The notes below the pieces were generated by a model, which was not told the origin of the DNA, searched no databases, and saw only the letters and a program-made list of their open reading frames with translations. A program made the position numbers and the translations under genes. Shown here in pieces: positions 17,837 to 28,100 of a stretch of 64,000 nucleotides of DNA. How positions within the stretch are numbered: the first letter of the stretch is position 1; the number at the start of each line of letters is the position of its first letter. Origin of the DNA: Rheinheimera sediminis (GTDB taxonomy: Bacteria > Pseudomonadota > Gammaproteobacteria > Enterobacterales > Alteromonadaceae); NCBI RefSeq assembly GCF_004005375.1, contig NZ_RZUF01000008.1, positions 62,001 through 126,000 on the forward strand. Reading direction: 5' to 3'.

Positions 17837-19240
17837 TCAAGCCCTGCCGTATCTGTCAGAAAAACGCACAATATCATCTTCGCCCAGGTACGAACCTGAT
17901 TGCACTTCGATTAATTCCAAAGGGATTTTGCCAGGGTTTTCCAGTGCATGTATTGCGCCCAGAGGGATATATATAGATTGGTTTTCTGACATCAGAGTAT
18001 CTTTACCATCGACAGTTACATTGGCTGTACCGGATACAACAATCCAGTGTTCAGCTCTGTGGTGGTGCATCTGAATAGATAGCTTCTCGCCTGGTTTTAC
18101 AGTAATACGCTTGACCTGATAACGAGCACCATTGTCGATAGAGTCATATTTACCCCAAGGGCGATATACTTCACGATGAATCCTATGCTCGGTGCGGCCT
18201 GCGCCTTTTAATTGCTGAACAATAGACTTCACATCCTGCACTTTATCTTTAGCAGCAACCAATACCGCATCTTTGGTTTGAACCACAATGATGTTTTCAA
18301 GACCTACAGTAGCGACAAGACCAGTCTCAGCAAATACATAGTTATGTTTGCTGGCAACGCTCAACACATCACCTTTATGGACATTGTTGTTTTCATCTTT
18401 AGCAGTGACATCCCACAAAGACGACCATGACCCTACATCGCTCCAGCCGGCATTTAATGGCACAACAACCGCCTTGGTGGTTTTTTCCATCACAGCATAA
18501 TCGACAGAGTCGTCCGGACAAGCTAAAAATGCTTCTTTATTTACACGGATAAAATCTAAGTCGGGGTCAACTTCAGCCATTGCTTGTTCGCAAGCTGCAT
18601 AGATGTCGGGACGATGCTGTTTGAGTTCAGCAAGATAAACGCTTGCCTTGAAAATAAACATGCCGCTATTCCAATAGTATTCACCAGAGGAAACATAGCT
18701 TTTGGCTGTCTCTAAATCAGGCTTTTCAACAAATTGCTGAACACTGTAAGCACCTGATTTCTCGCCGCCTCTTTTTATATAACCGTAGCCAGTCTCAGGA
18801 CCTGTAGCGACAATACCAAAGGTAACCAAATTATCTGCTGCTGCAAATTCTGAAGCTTGAGTCACAACCTGACGGAATTCCTGACTATCGGAAATAATAT
18901 GATCGGCCGCCAACACTAACAAAAGAGGATCTTGTCCTTTTTTGACAGCAGTCATTGCAGCAAGGGCAATGGCTGGCGCTGTGTTGCGGCCAACAGGCTC
19001 AAGAATAATATTATGATCAAGCTGGTTGATTTGACGCATTTGCTCAGCAGCAATAAAACGATGCTCTTCGTTACAAATTACTAAAGGCGGTAAAGCATCT
19101 AACCCGTGCAAACGCTGAACTGTGGCTTGAAGCATAGTAGTATCGCCATCCAGTTTTAAGAACTGCTTTGGCATTAAATCACGTGACAAAGGCCACAAAC
19201 GACTACCGGTACCGCCGCATAAAATAATTGGAACAATCAT
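17837..19240 (-). CDS. manC: mannose-1-phosphate guanylyltransferase / mannose-6-phosphate isomerase
   Basis: Bifunctional enzyme making GDP-mannose, with a C-terminal cupin domain of type II phosphomannose isomerase. The 467 residues include [21 protein letters not shown] at the N-terminus, FVEKPD and NSGMFIF in the transferase domain, and in the cupin [10 protein letters not shown], the HHHRAEHW metal site and [11 protein letters not shown] strong AGGGG lies five bases before the ATG. Together with manB it begins a new block after a 426-base gap, so it probably has its own promoter. Its GDP-mannose feeds gmd and mannosyltransferases. Confidence 0.96.
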   Translation of the reverse strand: MIVPIILCGGTGSRLWPLSRDLMPKQFLKLDGDTTMLQATVQRLHGLDALPPLVICNEEHRFIAAEQMRQINQLDHNIILEPVGRNTAPAIALAAMTAVKKGQDPLLLVLAADHIISDSQEFRQVVTQASEFAAADNLVTFGIVATGPETGYGYIKRGGEKSGAYSVQQFVEKPDLETAKSYVSSGEYYWNSGMFIFKASVYLAELKQHRPDIYAACEQAMAEVDPDLDFIRVNKEAFLACPDDSVDYAVMEKTTKAVVVPLNAGWSDVGSWSSLWDVTAKDENNNVHKGDVLSVASKHNYVFAETGLVATVGLENIIVVQTKDAVLVAAKDKVQDVKSIVQQLKGAGRTEHRIHREVYRPWGKYDSIDNGARYQVKRITVKPGEKLSIQMHHHRAEHWIVVSGTANVTVDGKDTLMSENQSIYIPLGAIHALENPGKIPLELIEVQSGSYLGEDDIVRFSDRYGRA

Positions 19241-19666
19241 AAGACCCCTAACATGTCATATCACATCAAATTAAAAAGTGGATATACTTTATCAATTTTT
19301 CATACAGAATACATTTACATTAAAACTATAAAAAAACGGCGAACATTCAACTCAAAAGCGACCAACATTCAAATATCGAAATAAAAACTACTGCGACGAT
19401 GTAACCCACAGATAATAACCTAATTCAGAAACAAAAGCACCACAGTGCTTCACCCATGGCAAGAACAACATCATAAAACACAAAAACATTCAGTTTCGGT
19501 AAGTAATCTAAGTGATATAGTAGAGCATTCGCTATAATAAGCATCACGACAAATCATGATGAAGTAAATTTAAAAAATATAATTACAAAAAACGCTTTAT
19601 TACTGCATCACATTATGTGAGATGTACTTGTCCATAGTATTTACAAAATAAAAGACAGTAAAAGAA
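19241..19666. other. 426-base AT-rich gap upstream of manC
   Basis: No coding sequence is supported here. The stretch is very AT-rich and holds short near-repeats (two ACATTCAA copies around 19340-19375). A TTGATA on the minus strand near 19290 might serve as a -35 element for manC, but no convincing -10 is placed correctly. It separates the variable glycosyltransferase block from manC-manB. Confidence 0.6.
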
Positions 19667-20479
19667 TCATTTTTTCATCCACTTATGCTTAGCATGGTCG
19701 AACCGCCAATTAGTGGATACAAGTTTCTCTCTCACTCTAACATCAAGAAGCCAATATAATCCCTCCCAAAGAACCTCAAGCTTATTAAATAAATTCGAAG
19801 GTTCAGTGAATTCTCCAACTTCTTTCCAATAGCGATGCAAATCTTCCGAAAGCTGCCCTTCGTGTTTTTTGAATGCACCTAACGGGGTTTTCAGTATTTC
19901 AAGTTTACTTTCTTTAGAAAAACAGTACCACAAGTAATAATCGCCAGCCAATCGAAGACTTCTTAGCTTATCAAAATCTATCTTGTGGATTAGCCTTTTA
20001 CTCCAAAATGTAGACTCCTGCTGGATATATGGCAGATACTTACCATACATGCCTCTCTGAATTAAATGTGTTTTGTACCTAAAAGGCAAGTCTATCTTCG
20101 TTATCTCGTTACTCTCATTACACTCACTAATATAACCAGTTACCCAATCTAATTTGTTTTCAGATAAAAATTTGACTACTTTACTAGCAGCATCAGGGTA
20201 TAAAATATCACCAGCGTTTAAGTAGCAAATAAAGTCACCTTTGGCGACTTTCAGCCCTTTTGACAACGCATCATACATCCCAGAATCCTTCTCCGAAATT
20301 AACACGCTTACCATTTGAGAGTTATCATTTATTATGTCAATAGTTCCATCAGTAGAACCACCATCAACAATGATATATTCAATATTGTCATATGTTTGAT
20401 TCTTAATCGAATCTATAGTACTTTGAAGCAACTTGGCAGAATTAAAAACCGGGGTGATTATTGTCAACAATGGGTTCAT
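19667..20479 (-). CDS. glycosyltransferase family 2
   Basis: 270-residue GT-A glycosyltransferase: TIITPVFNSAKLLQSTIDS, IEYIIVDGGSTDGT, SEKDSGMYDALSKG and a metal-site variant LNAGDI in place of NSDD. IQQESTFWSKRL and LAGDYYLWY match the acceptor-side region of WcaE-like enzymes. The tail after residue 210 is rich in charged and aromatic residues. AT-rich codons like those of wzy and wzx contrast with manC. It is the last gene before the 426-base gap, 80 bases after wzy. Specificity is unknown. Confidence 0.88.
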   Translation of the reverse strand: MNPLLTIITPVFNSAKLLQSTIDSIKNQTYDNIEYIIVDGGSTDGTIDIINDNSQMVSVLISEKDSGMYDALSKGLKVAKGDFICYLNAGDILYPDAASKVVKFLSENKLDWVTGYISECNESNEITKIDLPFRYKTHLIQRGMYGKYLPYIQQESTFWSKRLIHKIDFDKLRSLRLAGDYYLWYCFSKESKLEILKTPLGAFKKHEGQLSEDLHRYWKEVGEFTEPSNLFNKLEVLWEGLYWLLDVRVREKLVSTNWRFDHAKHKWMKK

Positions 20480-20559
20480 TAGTACACCTTAACTTAATCA
20501 AATTAAAATATTTAAGCAGAAAAACTCATATACATCTACTAACTAAAGCAACTTTAATA

Positions 20560-21783
20560 TTAGGATATATACTTCTTGATTCCGCTGAAAGGTCCATCAA
20601 GCTTCTCATTAAAATTTACAATTTTATATTGATACAATATTAATAGAATTGGAAATATGAACTCAGGCAAAAATATGCCGCCTGAAAATTGTAAACTCGC
20701 AAAAATAAACCACCAAAAAATCACCCCTTTATAATTCCGAAAATATATAGCAACAAGCAATTTATAAACAATAGCTGCTAAAAATATAAATGCAAAAAGC
20801 CCAAAGTAAAAAAACAATATTGCAAAACCATTATCTAATGAAGTGCCCTTCTCTCCACCATGATCTATACCTAAGTTATAAACAAAATCATTTACTTGAC
20901 CGAAAGGAATTCCTAAAGGCAACACTAACATTGCCTCATAAATAATTTTTATCGGAGCAACCAACCTCCAATAACCTGAGGTCCCCTCTAAATTCACTTC
21001 ATTTAACCTAACCATAAGTTCCTCTGGGATCATCGAAACTAAAGCTATGGGCACCAAAAACAGTAAAACCAGCCTAAGTACGTTATTTTTAATTACAGTC
21101 AACCAAAAAATTAAAAATAACAAAATGAATGTTAACAGGATTCCTGACGCAGACGCGGTGAAAACGATCCCCAAAGCTCCGATGACATAAACGAATATTC
21201 TGAAATTTGATCTATCATCCATCAGAATCATCGACATTAAGAAAAACATTATAAAAGAATTGTAAGATGGCTCTAAGAATAATCCATAAGCTCTAGGGCC
21301 AGTCAAAGAATAAACTCTATCCAAACTATATTGACTTAAATAAGTGAATTCTCCGAATGGATTGTACAAAGCTTCGATATCAAAAACCCTCAAAGCTAAC
21401 ACTTGCACAATAGAAAAAGAAATAACTAAAAACAAAGCCATTATATATATACTACTATATCTCTCAAATTTCTTAATATGACTTATAGATCCCAGCACAA
21501 CGGCTACCGAACCGAATAACCAAAGGAGATAAGTACTTGCAAATTCAGTTATTTCAATTGTTTTAATAAATAGCGAGTATGTCAAAAAAATAAATATCGG
21601 CCAGAAAATCACAAAAAATAATAATAAGCACTTTTTTTTGTTAAAGGTAATACGGTAGTGCCTAGTTAAAAATATACAAATAGCCAAAGGAGCAATGGTT
21701 AAAGGAAATTTACTTATGGATAAAAACATGAAATGAATGAATATTATCGATAAAAGTAAAAAAAAACGGTATCTAATTATCAT
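20560..21783 (-). CDS. wzy: O-antigen polymerase Wzy-like membrane protein
   Basis: Predicted polymerase that joins repeat units in the periplasm in the Wzx/Wzy pathway. The 407 residues are nearly all hydrophobic, with roughly ten to twelve membrane segments and a larger periplasmic loop around residues 260-310. The motif RAYGLFLEPSYNSF after a hydrophilic loop is a Wzy/Wzy-like feature, and GTSLDNGFAILFFYFG is the usual late segment. Wzy proteins share little sequence, so the call rests on topology, this motif and position within the transferase block next to wzx. It overlaps the GT4 gene by 4 bases. An O-antigen ligase is the alternative. Confidence 0.82.
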   Translation of the reverse strand: MIIRYRFFLLLSIIFIHFMFLSISKFPLTIAPLAICIFLTRHYRITFNKKKCLLLFFVIFWPIFIFLTYSLFIKTIEITEFASTYLLWLFGSVAVVLGSISHIKKFERYSSIYIMALFLVISFSIVQVLALRVFDIEALYNPFGEFTYLSQYSLDRVYSLTGPRAYGLFLEPSYNSFIMFFLMSMILMDDRSNFRIFVYVIGALGIVFTASASGILLTFILLFLIFWLTVIKNNVLRLVLLFLVPIALVSMIPEELMVRLNEVNLEGTSGYWRLVAPIKIIYEAMLVLPLGIPFGQVNDFVYNLGIDHGGEKGTSLDNGFAILFFYFGLFAFIFLAAIVYKLLVAIYFRNYKGVIFWWFIFASLQFSGGIFLPEFIFPILLILYQYKIVNFNEKLDGPFSGIKKYIS

Positions 21784-23009
21784 GATAATTTGTTAGCCGA
21801 AATTAAACGCTTGTAAATTTTCACATAATTCTGTGTCGCAGCACTATGGCCAAACCTCTCGAAGATCGAGACTTGTAAAGATTCTCTTGTCTTATTAAGA
21901 TATTCTGTTGGTAACGTTCTTGACCTGATTAACTCTATAATATCCGCGTAAGAATCTATAGGTTTAATGTTGAGAGCTAATAGTACTTCCTCAGCTGCTT
22001 TACTTTTTACAGCTAATACTGGTACACCACATGCCAAAGACTCAATCATTACTAATCCGAAAGTGTCTATTTTAGATGTAAATAAGGAAACATCACATGA
22101 AGATATCACTTTTACCATCTCAATACGGTCTGTAATTTCGCCATGGTTATATACATTTTTTCCAGAAAAAGGCGAGTTTTTACCAATTGTGTGTAAAAAT
22201 ACTCCCTCGACATCTAACAGGCTAATAATTAATTCCTTATTAACCTTGGATGTGTCGTCCAAATTATTAGACACTACAAGAACATTTACTGAACCAAAGG
22301 GCAGTTTAATTAACTCATTCGCTAAGATATTATTACGACAAGCGTCTTCAAAGTTCTTGTCTAACCAATTTGGAATATGGCAAACGTCTACGTTAGGTAA
22401 TTCTGTTTTAAGCTCATTAGCAAGAAAACTGGAAGGAGAAACTAAAACCAAATTTGAGCTAATTTTACTTAGGTACATTCGTTTTCTTTTGAATTCTGTT
22501 GCAGAAAAATCCACAAAGGTAGCCGGATAGCTTGATAAATTAGGACAATGACCACAACCACTTTGCCACTTATTACAATCCCCTACGGAAGAACACCTAC
22601 CTGTAAGAATCCAGTAATCATGCGAAGTCCAAACTACAGGTTTATTAGCACTAGCTATTGCGTCAAGAATCCATGAAAATCTAATGAAATAACTATGAAT
22701 CACATGCAAATGAACGACATCAGCCATTTTTATCGCGTCAATTAGCTTACTACGCCCAACACCAAAAGGGCTGAACAAATCAAACCCGAAAAGATTATGG
22801 AATACAAAATTAGCTATTACTTGAGGTTTTGATCCTATCCGAAAGCAATTCTTAACATTTGATTCAGAATCACTCTTGCCTCCCTTAACACCCCAACCAT
22901 ACGCAAACTGACTGTTTACATCAATTTTTTGTAAATTATTGTGCAAATCAAGAGCAACTTTTGCTGCACCGCCTTTATCAAGGCATACATTAATTTGTAG
23001 TATATTCAT
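21780..23009 (-). CDS. glycosyltransferase family 4
   Basis: Retaining GT-B glycosyltransferase. From the ATG at 23009 it is 409 residues and starts MNILQINVCLDKGGAAKVA, the normal beginning of the fold; the open frame extends to 23078 but that part overlaps the preceding gene and looks unrelated. The C-terminal domain has FGLVMIESLACGVPVLAV, the E-x7-E nucleotide-binding element. A Cys-rich insertion (CSSVGDCNKWQSGCGHC, around residues 145-165) resembles that of WcaC/WbaZ-like mannosyl- or fucosyltransferases. Overlap of 4 bases with wzy. Donor unknown. Confidence 0.88.
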   Translation of the reverse strand: MNILQINVCLDKGGAAKVALDLHNNLQKIDVNSQFAYGWGVKGGKSDSESNVKNCFRIGSKPQVIANFVFHNLFGFDLFSPFGVGRSKLIDAIKMADVVHLHVIHSYFIRFSWILDAIASANKPVVWTSHDYWILTGRCSSVGDCNKWQSGCGHCPNLSSYPATFVDFSATEFKRKRMYLSKISSNLVLVSPSSFLANELKTELPNVDVCHIPNWLDKNFEDACRNNILANELIKLPFGSVNVLVVSNNLDDTSKVNKELIISLLDVEGVFLHTIGKNSPFSGKNVYNHGEITDRIEMVKVISSCDVSLFTSKIDTFGLVMIESLACGVPVLAVKSKAAEEVLLALNIKPIDSYADIIELIRSRTLPTEYLNKTRESLQVSIFERFGHSAATQNYVKIYKRLISANKLS

Positions 23010-23040
23010 TTTAATCTTAGCAACGTTCTTTTTATAAAAT

Positions 23041-23790
23041 CTATAACAGCAGTCTTTTTGTTGATTGCAAAAGATCAACCAATTTCTTTTTGACCCTGTT
23101 TGCTATATACCAATAATAAATTAACACCTTGTAGTCAGTCTTATTTTTTAACTGCGCTCGTCTAAACTCTTTAAAAGTCTCTTTGACTAAACGAGAGCTA
23201 ACTCCCTCACATCCCATCAAAGCTATTGGCATATTATAGAATGAAAAAGTTAAATCTTTTTTTCTTAAAACCAGCTCATAATCAATCGCAATTTTAAACG
23301 ACTCATCAAAGTCACCCAATTCTTGCAAAAATTCAACTCTATTAAAAGTAGCAGTATGAGGAAACGTCATCTTTCTTTTTAATTCGGCTAAAGTGGTTTC
23401 CTTACCTATTCGAATACCTTCATATTCTCCACCGTCAAACACAATTTGACCAAACACGAAATCAGCGACACTCTCTTTCAACACTGCAGCCATTCGCTCG
23501 AACACATCAACGCTATAAAACTGATCATCCGCACCTAAAAATATTACCCACTCTCCAGTAACGTGTTTTAATGCTTTATTCCAAGCATCAGCAATTCCTG
23601 AATCCTTTTCTGATTTCCAATAACTTATCTCTTTATCATACTGCTGCAAAATACTTCTAGTGCTATCGGTGGAATGCCCGTCGAAAACTATTAGTTCTTT
23701 TTCTGAGTATGTTTGTTTTAAGAAACTATCAATGCAAGATCGAATAGTCTTCTCACCATTAAATACCGCTACCACTACAGAAATTTTCAT
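23041..23790 (-). CDS. glycosyltransferase family 2
   Basis: 249-residue GT-A glycosyltransferase with VVVAVFNGEKTIRSCIDS, KELIVFDGHSTDST, SEKDSGIADAWNKAL and FLGADDQFY as metal site. FPHTATFNR and KIAIDYELVLR are the WcaE-like features seen also in the two other short GT2 proteins here. The C-terminus is basic (NRVKKKLVDLLQ), suggesting membrane association. It lies 31 bases before the GT4 gene and 155 bases after the previous GT2 gene; that gap shows nothing recognisable. Confidence 0.88.
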   Translation of the reverse strand: MKISVVVAVFNGEKTIRSCIDSFLKQTYSEKELIVFDGHSTDSTRSILQQYDKEISYWKSEKDSGIADAWNKALKHVTGEWVIFLGADDQFYSVDVFERMAAVLKESVADFVFGQIVFDGGEYEGIRIGKETTLAELKRKMTFPHTATFNRVEFLQELGDFDESFKIAIDYELVLRKKDLTFSFYNMPIALMGCEGVSSRLVKETFKEFRRAQLKNKTDYKVLIYYWYIANRVKKKLVDLLQSTKRLLL

Positions 23791-23945
23791 ACTTTAAACT
23801 CATATTAAATACTAAAACCTGCAACTGGTTTATTTGAAATATCAAACTCAAAAAAGTAAGGCAAGAGTGTCAATGAAATAAACGTCAGTAATACTTGCTC
23901 GATAAATACTAAATAGCTCATTCCCCTACTACATTAATAAGATTC

Positions 23946-24896
23946 TTAATTGAAAAATTTATTAAAATAATTTTTTGGCAATCGTAGTATTTTTTTTAGT
24001 ATACGCATGAATATTTTTCTTTTACTCACCGAAACATTAGTGCTGAAAAAATCACTAACCGAATGCATGTTATATACAGTAGAATCTTTATATTTCCAAA
24101 GCATAACTTGAATTCTAGCGGCTAAATTATTCTTCTCAGCTGGCAAAAAATTTTCAACAAAATGAGCCTTTGCTAAAGCGTAATGTAATAATAGTTTACC
24201 ATTTGTTGAAGAGGTACTTATTGAGCCTCCATGAGCTCGGAAAAATGCAAGAGGTTCTGTAACATGACCAAAAAATTTATAGTTCGAAGCGGTCAAGAGA
24301 AACAACATCAAATCATTACCTATCGCATGCATTGAAAAATCACTTTTTATTTTATTAGGTATGTCAAGCCACAAATTTTTTCTTATATCATTCATCCTGA
24401 AAATTGCACAACCTGGGGAGAATGGGGCATCCAAATCTGAAAGTATTTTGTTTATATAATCTACAGAATCGTATATTCCAGTATCCTGCATTTGATAGTG
24501 CGTTGTGCCACAATCTGGTTTATCGTCAGTAAATATTTTAACTCCAGTATATACAAAACCAACATCACTTCGCAGCAACGGCAACGTTCTTTCAAGAAAA
24601 TCTTTCGCTATTAAGTCATCAGACCACAAGATCTTACCTATTTCTCCTCTGGCACGTTCAACACAAAGCAACCAATTACGAACAGGCCCAAGATTAACCT
24701 CATTTCGAAAAGCCAGAACACGACTATCTTTTTCTGCAAATTCTTTTATAACCCGCCAGGTATCATCTGTACTGGCATTATCAACAACTATAACTTCAAT
24801 ATTATCGTGGGTCTGAGCTAATGCAGACTCTAAGGTTTCAGTAATAATATTCTCTCGATTGTATACTGGGATCAGTATAGATACTAAAGGTGTCAT
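23946..24896 (-). CDS. glycosyltransferase family 2
   Basis: 316-residue GT-A transferase of a different subgroup from the other three: SILIPVYNRENIITETLES, IEVIVVDNASTDDTW, NEVNLGPVRNWLLC and ILWSDDLI. A central region with PGCAIFRMNDI and HAIGNDLMLFLL followed by EPLAFFRAHGGSISTS matches abequosyl-like/WbaN-like GT2 enzymes in general shape, but I cannot assign the donor. Given the CDP-dideoxyhexose genes directly upstream, transfer of tyvelose or paratose is a reasonable guess for one of these enzymes. It shares one base with the wzx stop. Confidence 0.86.
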   Translation of the reverse strand: MTPLVSILIPVYNRENIITETLESALAQTHDNIEVIVVDNASTDDTWRVIKEFAEKDSRVLAFRNEVNLGPVRNWLLCVERARGEIGKILWSDDLIAKDFLERTLPLLRSDVGFVYTGVKIFTDDKPDCGTTHYQMQDTGIYDSVDYINKILSDLDAPFSPGCAIFRMNDIRKNLWLDIPNKIKSDFSMHAIGNDLMLFLLTASNYKFFGHVTEPLAFFRAHGGSISTSSTNGKLLLHYALAKAHFVENFLPAEKNNLAARIQVMLWKYKDSTVYNMHSVSDFFSTNVSVSKRKIFMRILKKILRLPKNYFNKFFN

Positions 24897-26221
24897 TATC
24901 TTTTCCTTACAAGAATTCTATAAACTTGGATTGGGCCTAGAAGGCTGAAAAACGATAAACTAATTACCGTTGCTAAGAGAATACCTTCTAATCCCATATC
25001 CAAAACACGTACAAAATAAACTGATAAAGGAACATTAACAATTGCGGCAATAACTGCGGTGAATAACTGCAAATTTAATTTATTAACCGCATTTACAAAA
25101 TACGCAAATACGTTACTCCAAATGGTAAAGGCAATGAAAAGAGCAAATAGGTAGTATAATCGTGGAGACACACTGACGAGATCATCAGTCCAAATACTAA
25201 CGATTATTGGGCCCAATACAGCCATTAAAAATGTGCAAATAAAAAGGAAAAGTGCGATCTTTAACTGTTGTTTAATATTTCGACGGATCCAATCAAATTC
25301 ACCACGATTATAAGCATCAGAGTAGGCTGGCCAAAGTGGGATAAGTATCATACCGTGTAAAATTGTAATGATGCTGAACAGCTTAAATAAAACCTCGTAA
25401 GGGGTTACATGTTCAGGACCCAGTAACTGGGTAATTAAAATTTTATCAGTCATAAAAATGACTAACACAGCTAACTGTATGATAAAAAATTTAATACCTA
25501 ATGATAGCAATGGTTTTATTTTATTGCGATCAAACTTTCGGCCAGTCGGAATTAGCTGAGGATATCTTTTAAAGAGAAATAAGCTAAAAACGACGTTAGT
25601 CAAAACCAACGCAAAACCATACCCATACACAATTAATAAAATTGAGGGTTCAGTAAAATTATACAGAATAGATATAAATACAAGTGCGAAGCTATTAGAC
25701 ATGCACTGACCTACAACAACTACAGAAGATTTTTGTAGGCCATGATAAATTTGGTTTATCAGACTAATCCAAAAATTAAAAAAAATGAAGAAACTGAGAG
25801 TAATTACAGAGCTTTTCAAATCTACTTCGGAAACAAATTGAGTATTAAATATACTCTGCCACGGCAACCATATAGCTGCTATTAGAAAACTCGCAAATAG
25901 TATAAAAGAAATTAAGCCTATTAGCATATACGCCGTTGAGATGTATTCAGCGGCGTAATTTGAATTATCTTTCGCTATACTTTCAGATACTTTATTTTTT
26001 AAGCCATTCCCGATACCTAAATCAAATAACATGACCCACGTTAGTAGTGTGAGCATCGTAGTCCAAATACCAAAACGTTCTGGGCCCAAATATTTAAGCA
26101 TTATTGGTAAAGCGATGAAAGAAGCAGCTATCGCGACAACTTTATACAAAGCAGATACTTTTAGTTGGGTAAAATAATTGTTGCTTCTAACATTAGATAA
26201 ACTCACTTGGTCGATACCCAT
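24896..26221 (-). CDS. wzx: O-antigen flippase Wzx
   Basis: Moves the undecaprenyl-linked repeat unit across the inner membrane. The 441-residue polytopic protein shows about twelve hydrophobic segments, with KVVAIAASFIALPIMLKYLGPERFGIW at the first segment: the LGPERFG element is typical of Wzx/RfbX and MATE-like polysaccharide flippases. GIGNGLKNKVSES and the later PLWPAYSDAYNRGEF are also family features. The start at 26221 overlaps tyv by 19 bases. As in Yersinia O-antigen loci it directly follows the dideoxyhexose genes. Confidence 0.92.
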   Translation of the reverse strand: MGIDQVSLSNVRSNNYFTQLKVSALYKVVAIAASFIALPIMLKYLGPERFGIWTTMLTLLTWVMLFDLGIGNGLKNKVSESIAKDNSNYAAEYISTAYMLIGLISFILFASFLIAAIWLPWQSIFNTQFVSEVDLKSSVITLSFFIFFNFWISLINQIYHGLQKSSVVVVGQCMSNSFALVFISILYNFTEPSILLIVYGYGFALVLTNVVFSLFLFKRYPQLIPTGRKFDRNKIKPLLSLGIKFFIIQLAVLVIFMTDKILITQLLGPEHVTPYEVLFKLFSIITILHGMILIPLWPAYSDAYNRGEFDWIRRNIKQQLKIALFLFICTFLMAVLGPIIVSIWTDDLVSVSPRLYYLFALFIAFTIWSNVFAYFVNAVNKLNLQLFTAVIAAIVNVPLSVYFVRVLDMGLEGILLATVISLSFFSLLGPIQVYRILVRKR

Positions 26222-27222
26222 TCAATCATCTTACGGATACCTTCGACCTTACTAACTTTAGGATGCCAGCCTAAACAATTTTTAGCTTGCGTAATATCGG
26301 AAACAAATACCCGCTGATCACTTTCTCTAACCGGCAATTGTTTATAGGTCATTTCAATATCAAGCTCTAGCTCTAAAAAGCTAAATAGCTCTAACAAAGA
26401 TGACGAGTTATCAATACCACCACCAATGTTAAAAGCTTTTCCTTTTATCTCACTAATTTTTTTAGCCGCATCCAAGTAGAGAGCAACACAATCAGTTGCA
26501 TAAAGTAAATCACGTACTTGTTTTCCATTTCCTGAAATTGTGAAAGGCTCTGCCAAATTACCTGTTTTAGTTTCAATAGCCTTTTGTGTAAACCAACCGA
26601 CCCACCCCTGATCGAATGTTGCGAACTGACGACCACCAAACATAGATGAATGACGAAAAACTGCTGTCTTTAATCCATAAATTCTTGCAAAATCGAGCAT
26701 ATACTGATCGGCACTTCCTTTGGATGTGCCATAAGGAGAATGAAAGTCTAAGTTAACAGCTTCATCAAAACCATTTGGCTTATCAACACATTCGTAGCGG
26801 GTTTCAGTCTCTTTATATCGAAATTGCTCAAGATCGCCGTATACCTTATTAGTAGAAGAATAAATAATCGCGCTTTCTGGCGAATATAGGCGTACCGCAT
26901 TCAGTAGATTAAAACTGCCGCCAACATTTACCTCAAAATCCATTCGAGGATCAGCAATAGATGTTGTCATAGCTACCTGCCCCGCCAAATGGTAAATCAC
27001 ATCAGGTTTATGCTGCTTAATAGTTCTCTCAACATCATTGGTATTTCGTATATCACCGTGGATAAACTCAAATTGACCTTGAGTTCTCAACCATTCTAAG
27101 TTTTGATTGCTACCAAACCGATAAAGGCTGTCGAATATGATTACCTCTTGGCCTTGCTTCAATAGCTCACTGGCAATATTTGAGCCTAAAAAACCACAAC
27201 CACCCGTTATTAAGTACTTCAT
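26203..27222 (-). CDS. tyv: CDP-paratose 2-epimerase (CDP-tyvelose synthesis)
   Basis: Short-chain dehydrogenase-type epimerase that inverts C2 of CDP-paratose to form CDP-tyvelose. The 339 residues begin with ITGGCGFLGSNIASEL (NAD motif); the block QVAMTTSIADPRMDFEVN, the SSTNKVYGD serine/threonine region, YGTSKGSADQY (Tyr and Lys) and FRHSSMFGGRQFATFDQGWVGWF (given here in overlapping parts) are what I know of RfbE/Tyv. It is last of the ddh-prt-tyv set and overlaps prt by 4 bases. Substrate assignment rests on family resemblance plus the complete CDP-paratose pathway upstream. Confidence 0.88.
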   Translation of the reverse strand: MKYLITGGCGFLGSNIASELLKQGQEVIIFDSLYRFGSNQNLEWLRTQGQFEFIHGDIRNTNDVERTIKQHKPDVIYHLAGQVAMTTSIADPRMDFEVNVGGSFNLLNAVRLYSPESAIIYSSTNKVYGDLEQFRYKETETRYECVDKPNGFDEAVNLDFHSPYGTSKGSADQYMLDFARIYGLKTAVFRHSSMFGGRQFATFDQGWVGWFTQKAIETKTGNLAEPFTISGNGKQVRDLLYATDCVALYLDAAKKISEIKGKAFNIGGGIDNSSSLLELFSFLELELDIEMTYKQLPVRESDQRVFVSDITQAKNCLGWHPKVSKVEGIRKMIEWVSTK

Positions 27223-28100
27223 ATACTTTCCTTTAAACTATTTTCGATACCTTGCTTTAGGCATATTTTTGGTGACCACCCCAAGCTGATTAAGGCCTGA
27301 TTGTTAACTTCAACAGTCATCATTTCGCCATCACGATAAGGCAATAAACCAAAAGCTAGTGTGGTAGGCGATGCACCAAAACTATCCTCGTAAGCTTGCT
27401 TAAGTTGCAATAAAAATGATTTAACCGAAATTAACTTACCAGTCCCGACGTCAAACTCACTGAACTGACCCAAACTACGAATGTTATCGAAAACAGTTAA
27501 GAAAGCAGAAACAACATCGTCGATATAAATAAAATCACGCTGCTGTTCGCCTTTGGTAAGTTTAATTTCTATTTTATTTTGCCTAAGTTGCGATACGACC
27601 CAAGGAACAAATTTAGTCGTATCGTCTTTAGGACCGTACATATGCTCAAGCTTCAGATTGATCACTTGAATTTTTTCGGATTGCTGTTTTAACCAATCTA
27701 CCAACTGTTTTTTTGATAAGCTGTATGCGTTTAACTCTCTTGGCAACATAGAATCCGTGTTTATAAAGGTATTTACATTATGAGCTATTGCAGCATCCAG
27801 CACCTTTAAACCAAACATAAGGTTACTCTCTACAATAAGATGTAAAGAGTCCCCGTTACGTCCATAGTGACAGGCTGTATGAATGACGCAGTCAATCCGT
27901 TGCTGTTCAAAAGCAAGTGATATAGGGTCAATGTCAATGTTGTAGCTTACAACCCGATCCATGTACTGTTTGATACGCCAAATATCTGAGGTTGAACGTT
28001 TTAGAATAACAACTTTATATTCCTGATCTAACAGCGCTTTGAGTAGGTTACTACCCAAAAATCCAGTCGCACCAGTTAATAAAACAGTGGCTTTGGTCAT
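27219..28100 (-). CDS. prt: CDP-paratose synthase (or CDP-abequose synthase)
   Basis: NAD(P)H-dependent reductase that reduces CDP-4-keto-3,6-dideoxyglucose. The 293 residues have TGATGFLGSNLLKAL, HTACHYGR, NTDSMLPRE followed by AYSLSKKQ (Tyr/Lys pair), then NLKLEHMYGP and QQRDFIYIDDVVSAF. These last motifs, and the ACxYGR block, resemble Salmonella Typhi and Yersinia Prt (RfbS). Abequose synthase (RfbJ) differs only in C4 stereochemistry; the presence of tyv next door makes paratose the sensible product. It shares one base with ddhC and overlaps tyv by four. Confidence 0.85.
   Translation of the reverse strand: MTKATVLLTGATGFLGSNLLKALLDQEYKVVILKRSTSDIWRIKQYMDRVVSYNIDIDPISLAFEQQRIDCVIHTACHYGRNGDSLHLIVESNLMFGLKVLDAAIAHNVNTFINTDSMLPRELNAYSLSKKQLVDWLKQQSEKIQVINLKLEHMYGPKDDTTKFVPWVVSQLRQNKIEIKLTKGEQQRDFIYIDDVVSAFLTVFDNIRSLGQFSEFDVGTGKLISVKSFLLQLKQAYEDSFGASPTTLAFGLLPYRDGEMMTVEVNNQALISLGWSPKICLKQGIENSLKESI

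Noticed and set aside
21967-22530. 187-codon plus-strand open frame
   Set aside because: Lies wholly antisense to the GT4 gene, which has clear family motifs; the frame encodes a low-complexity protein.
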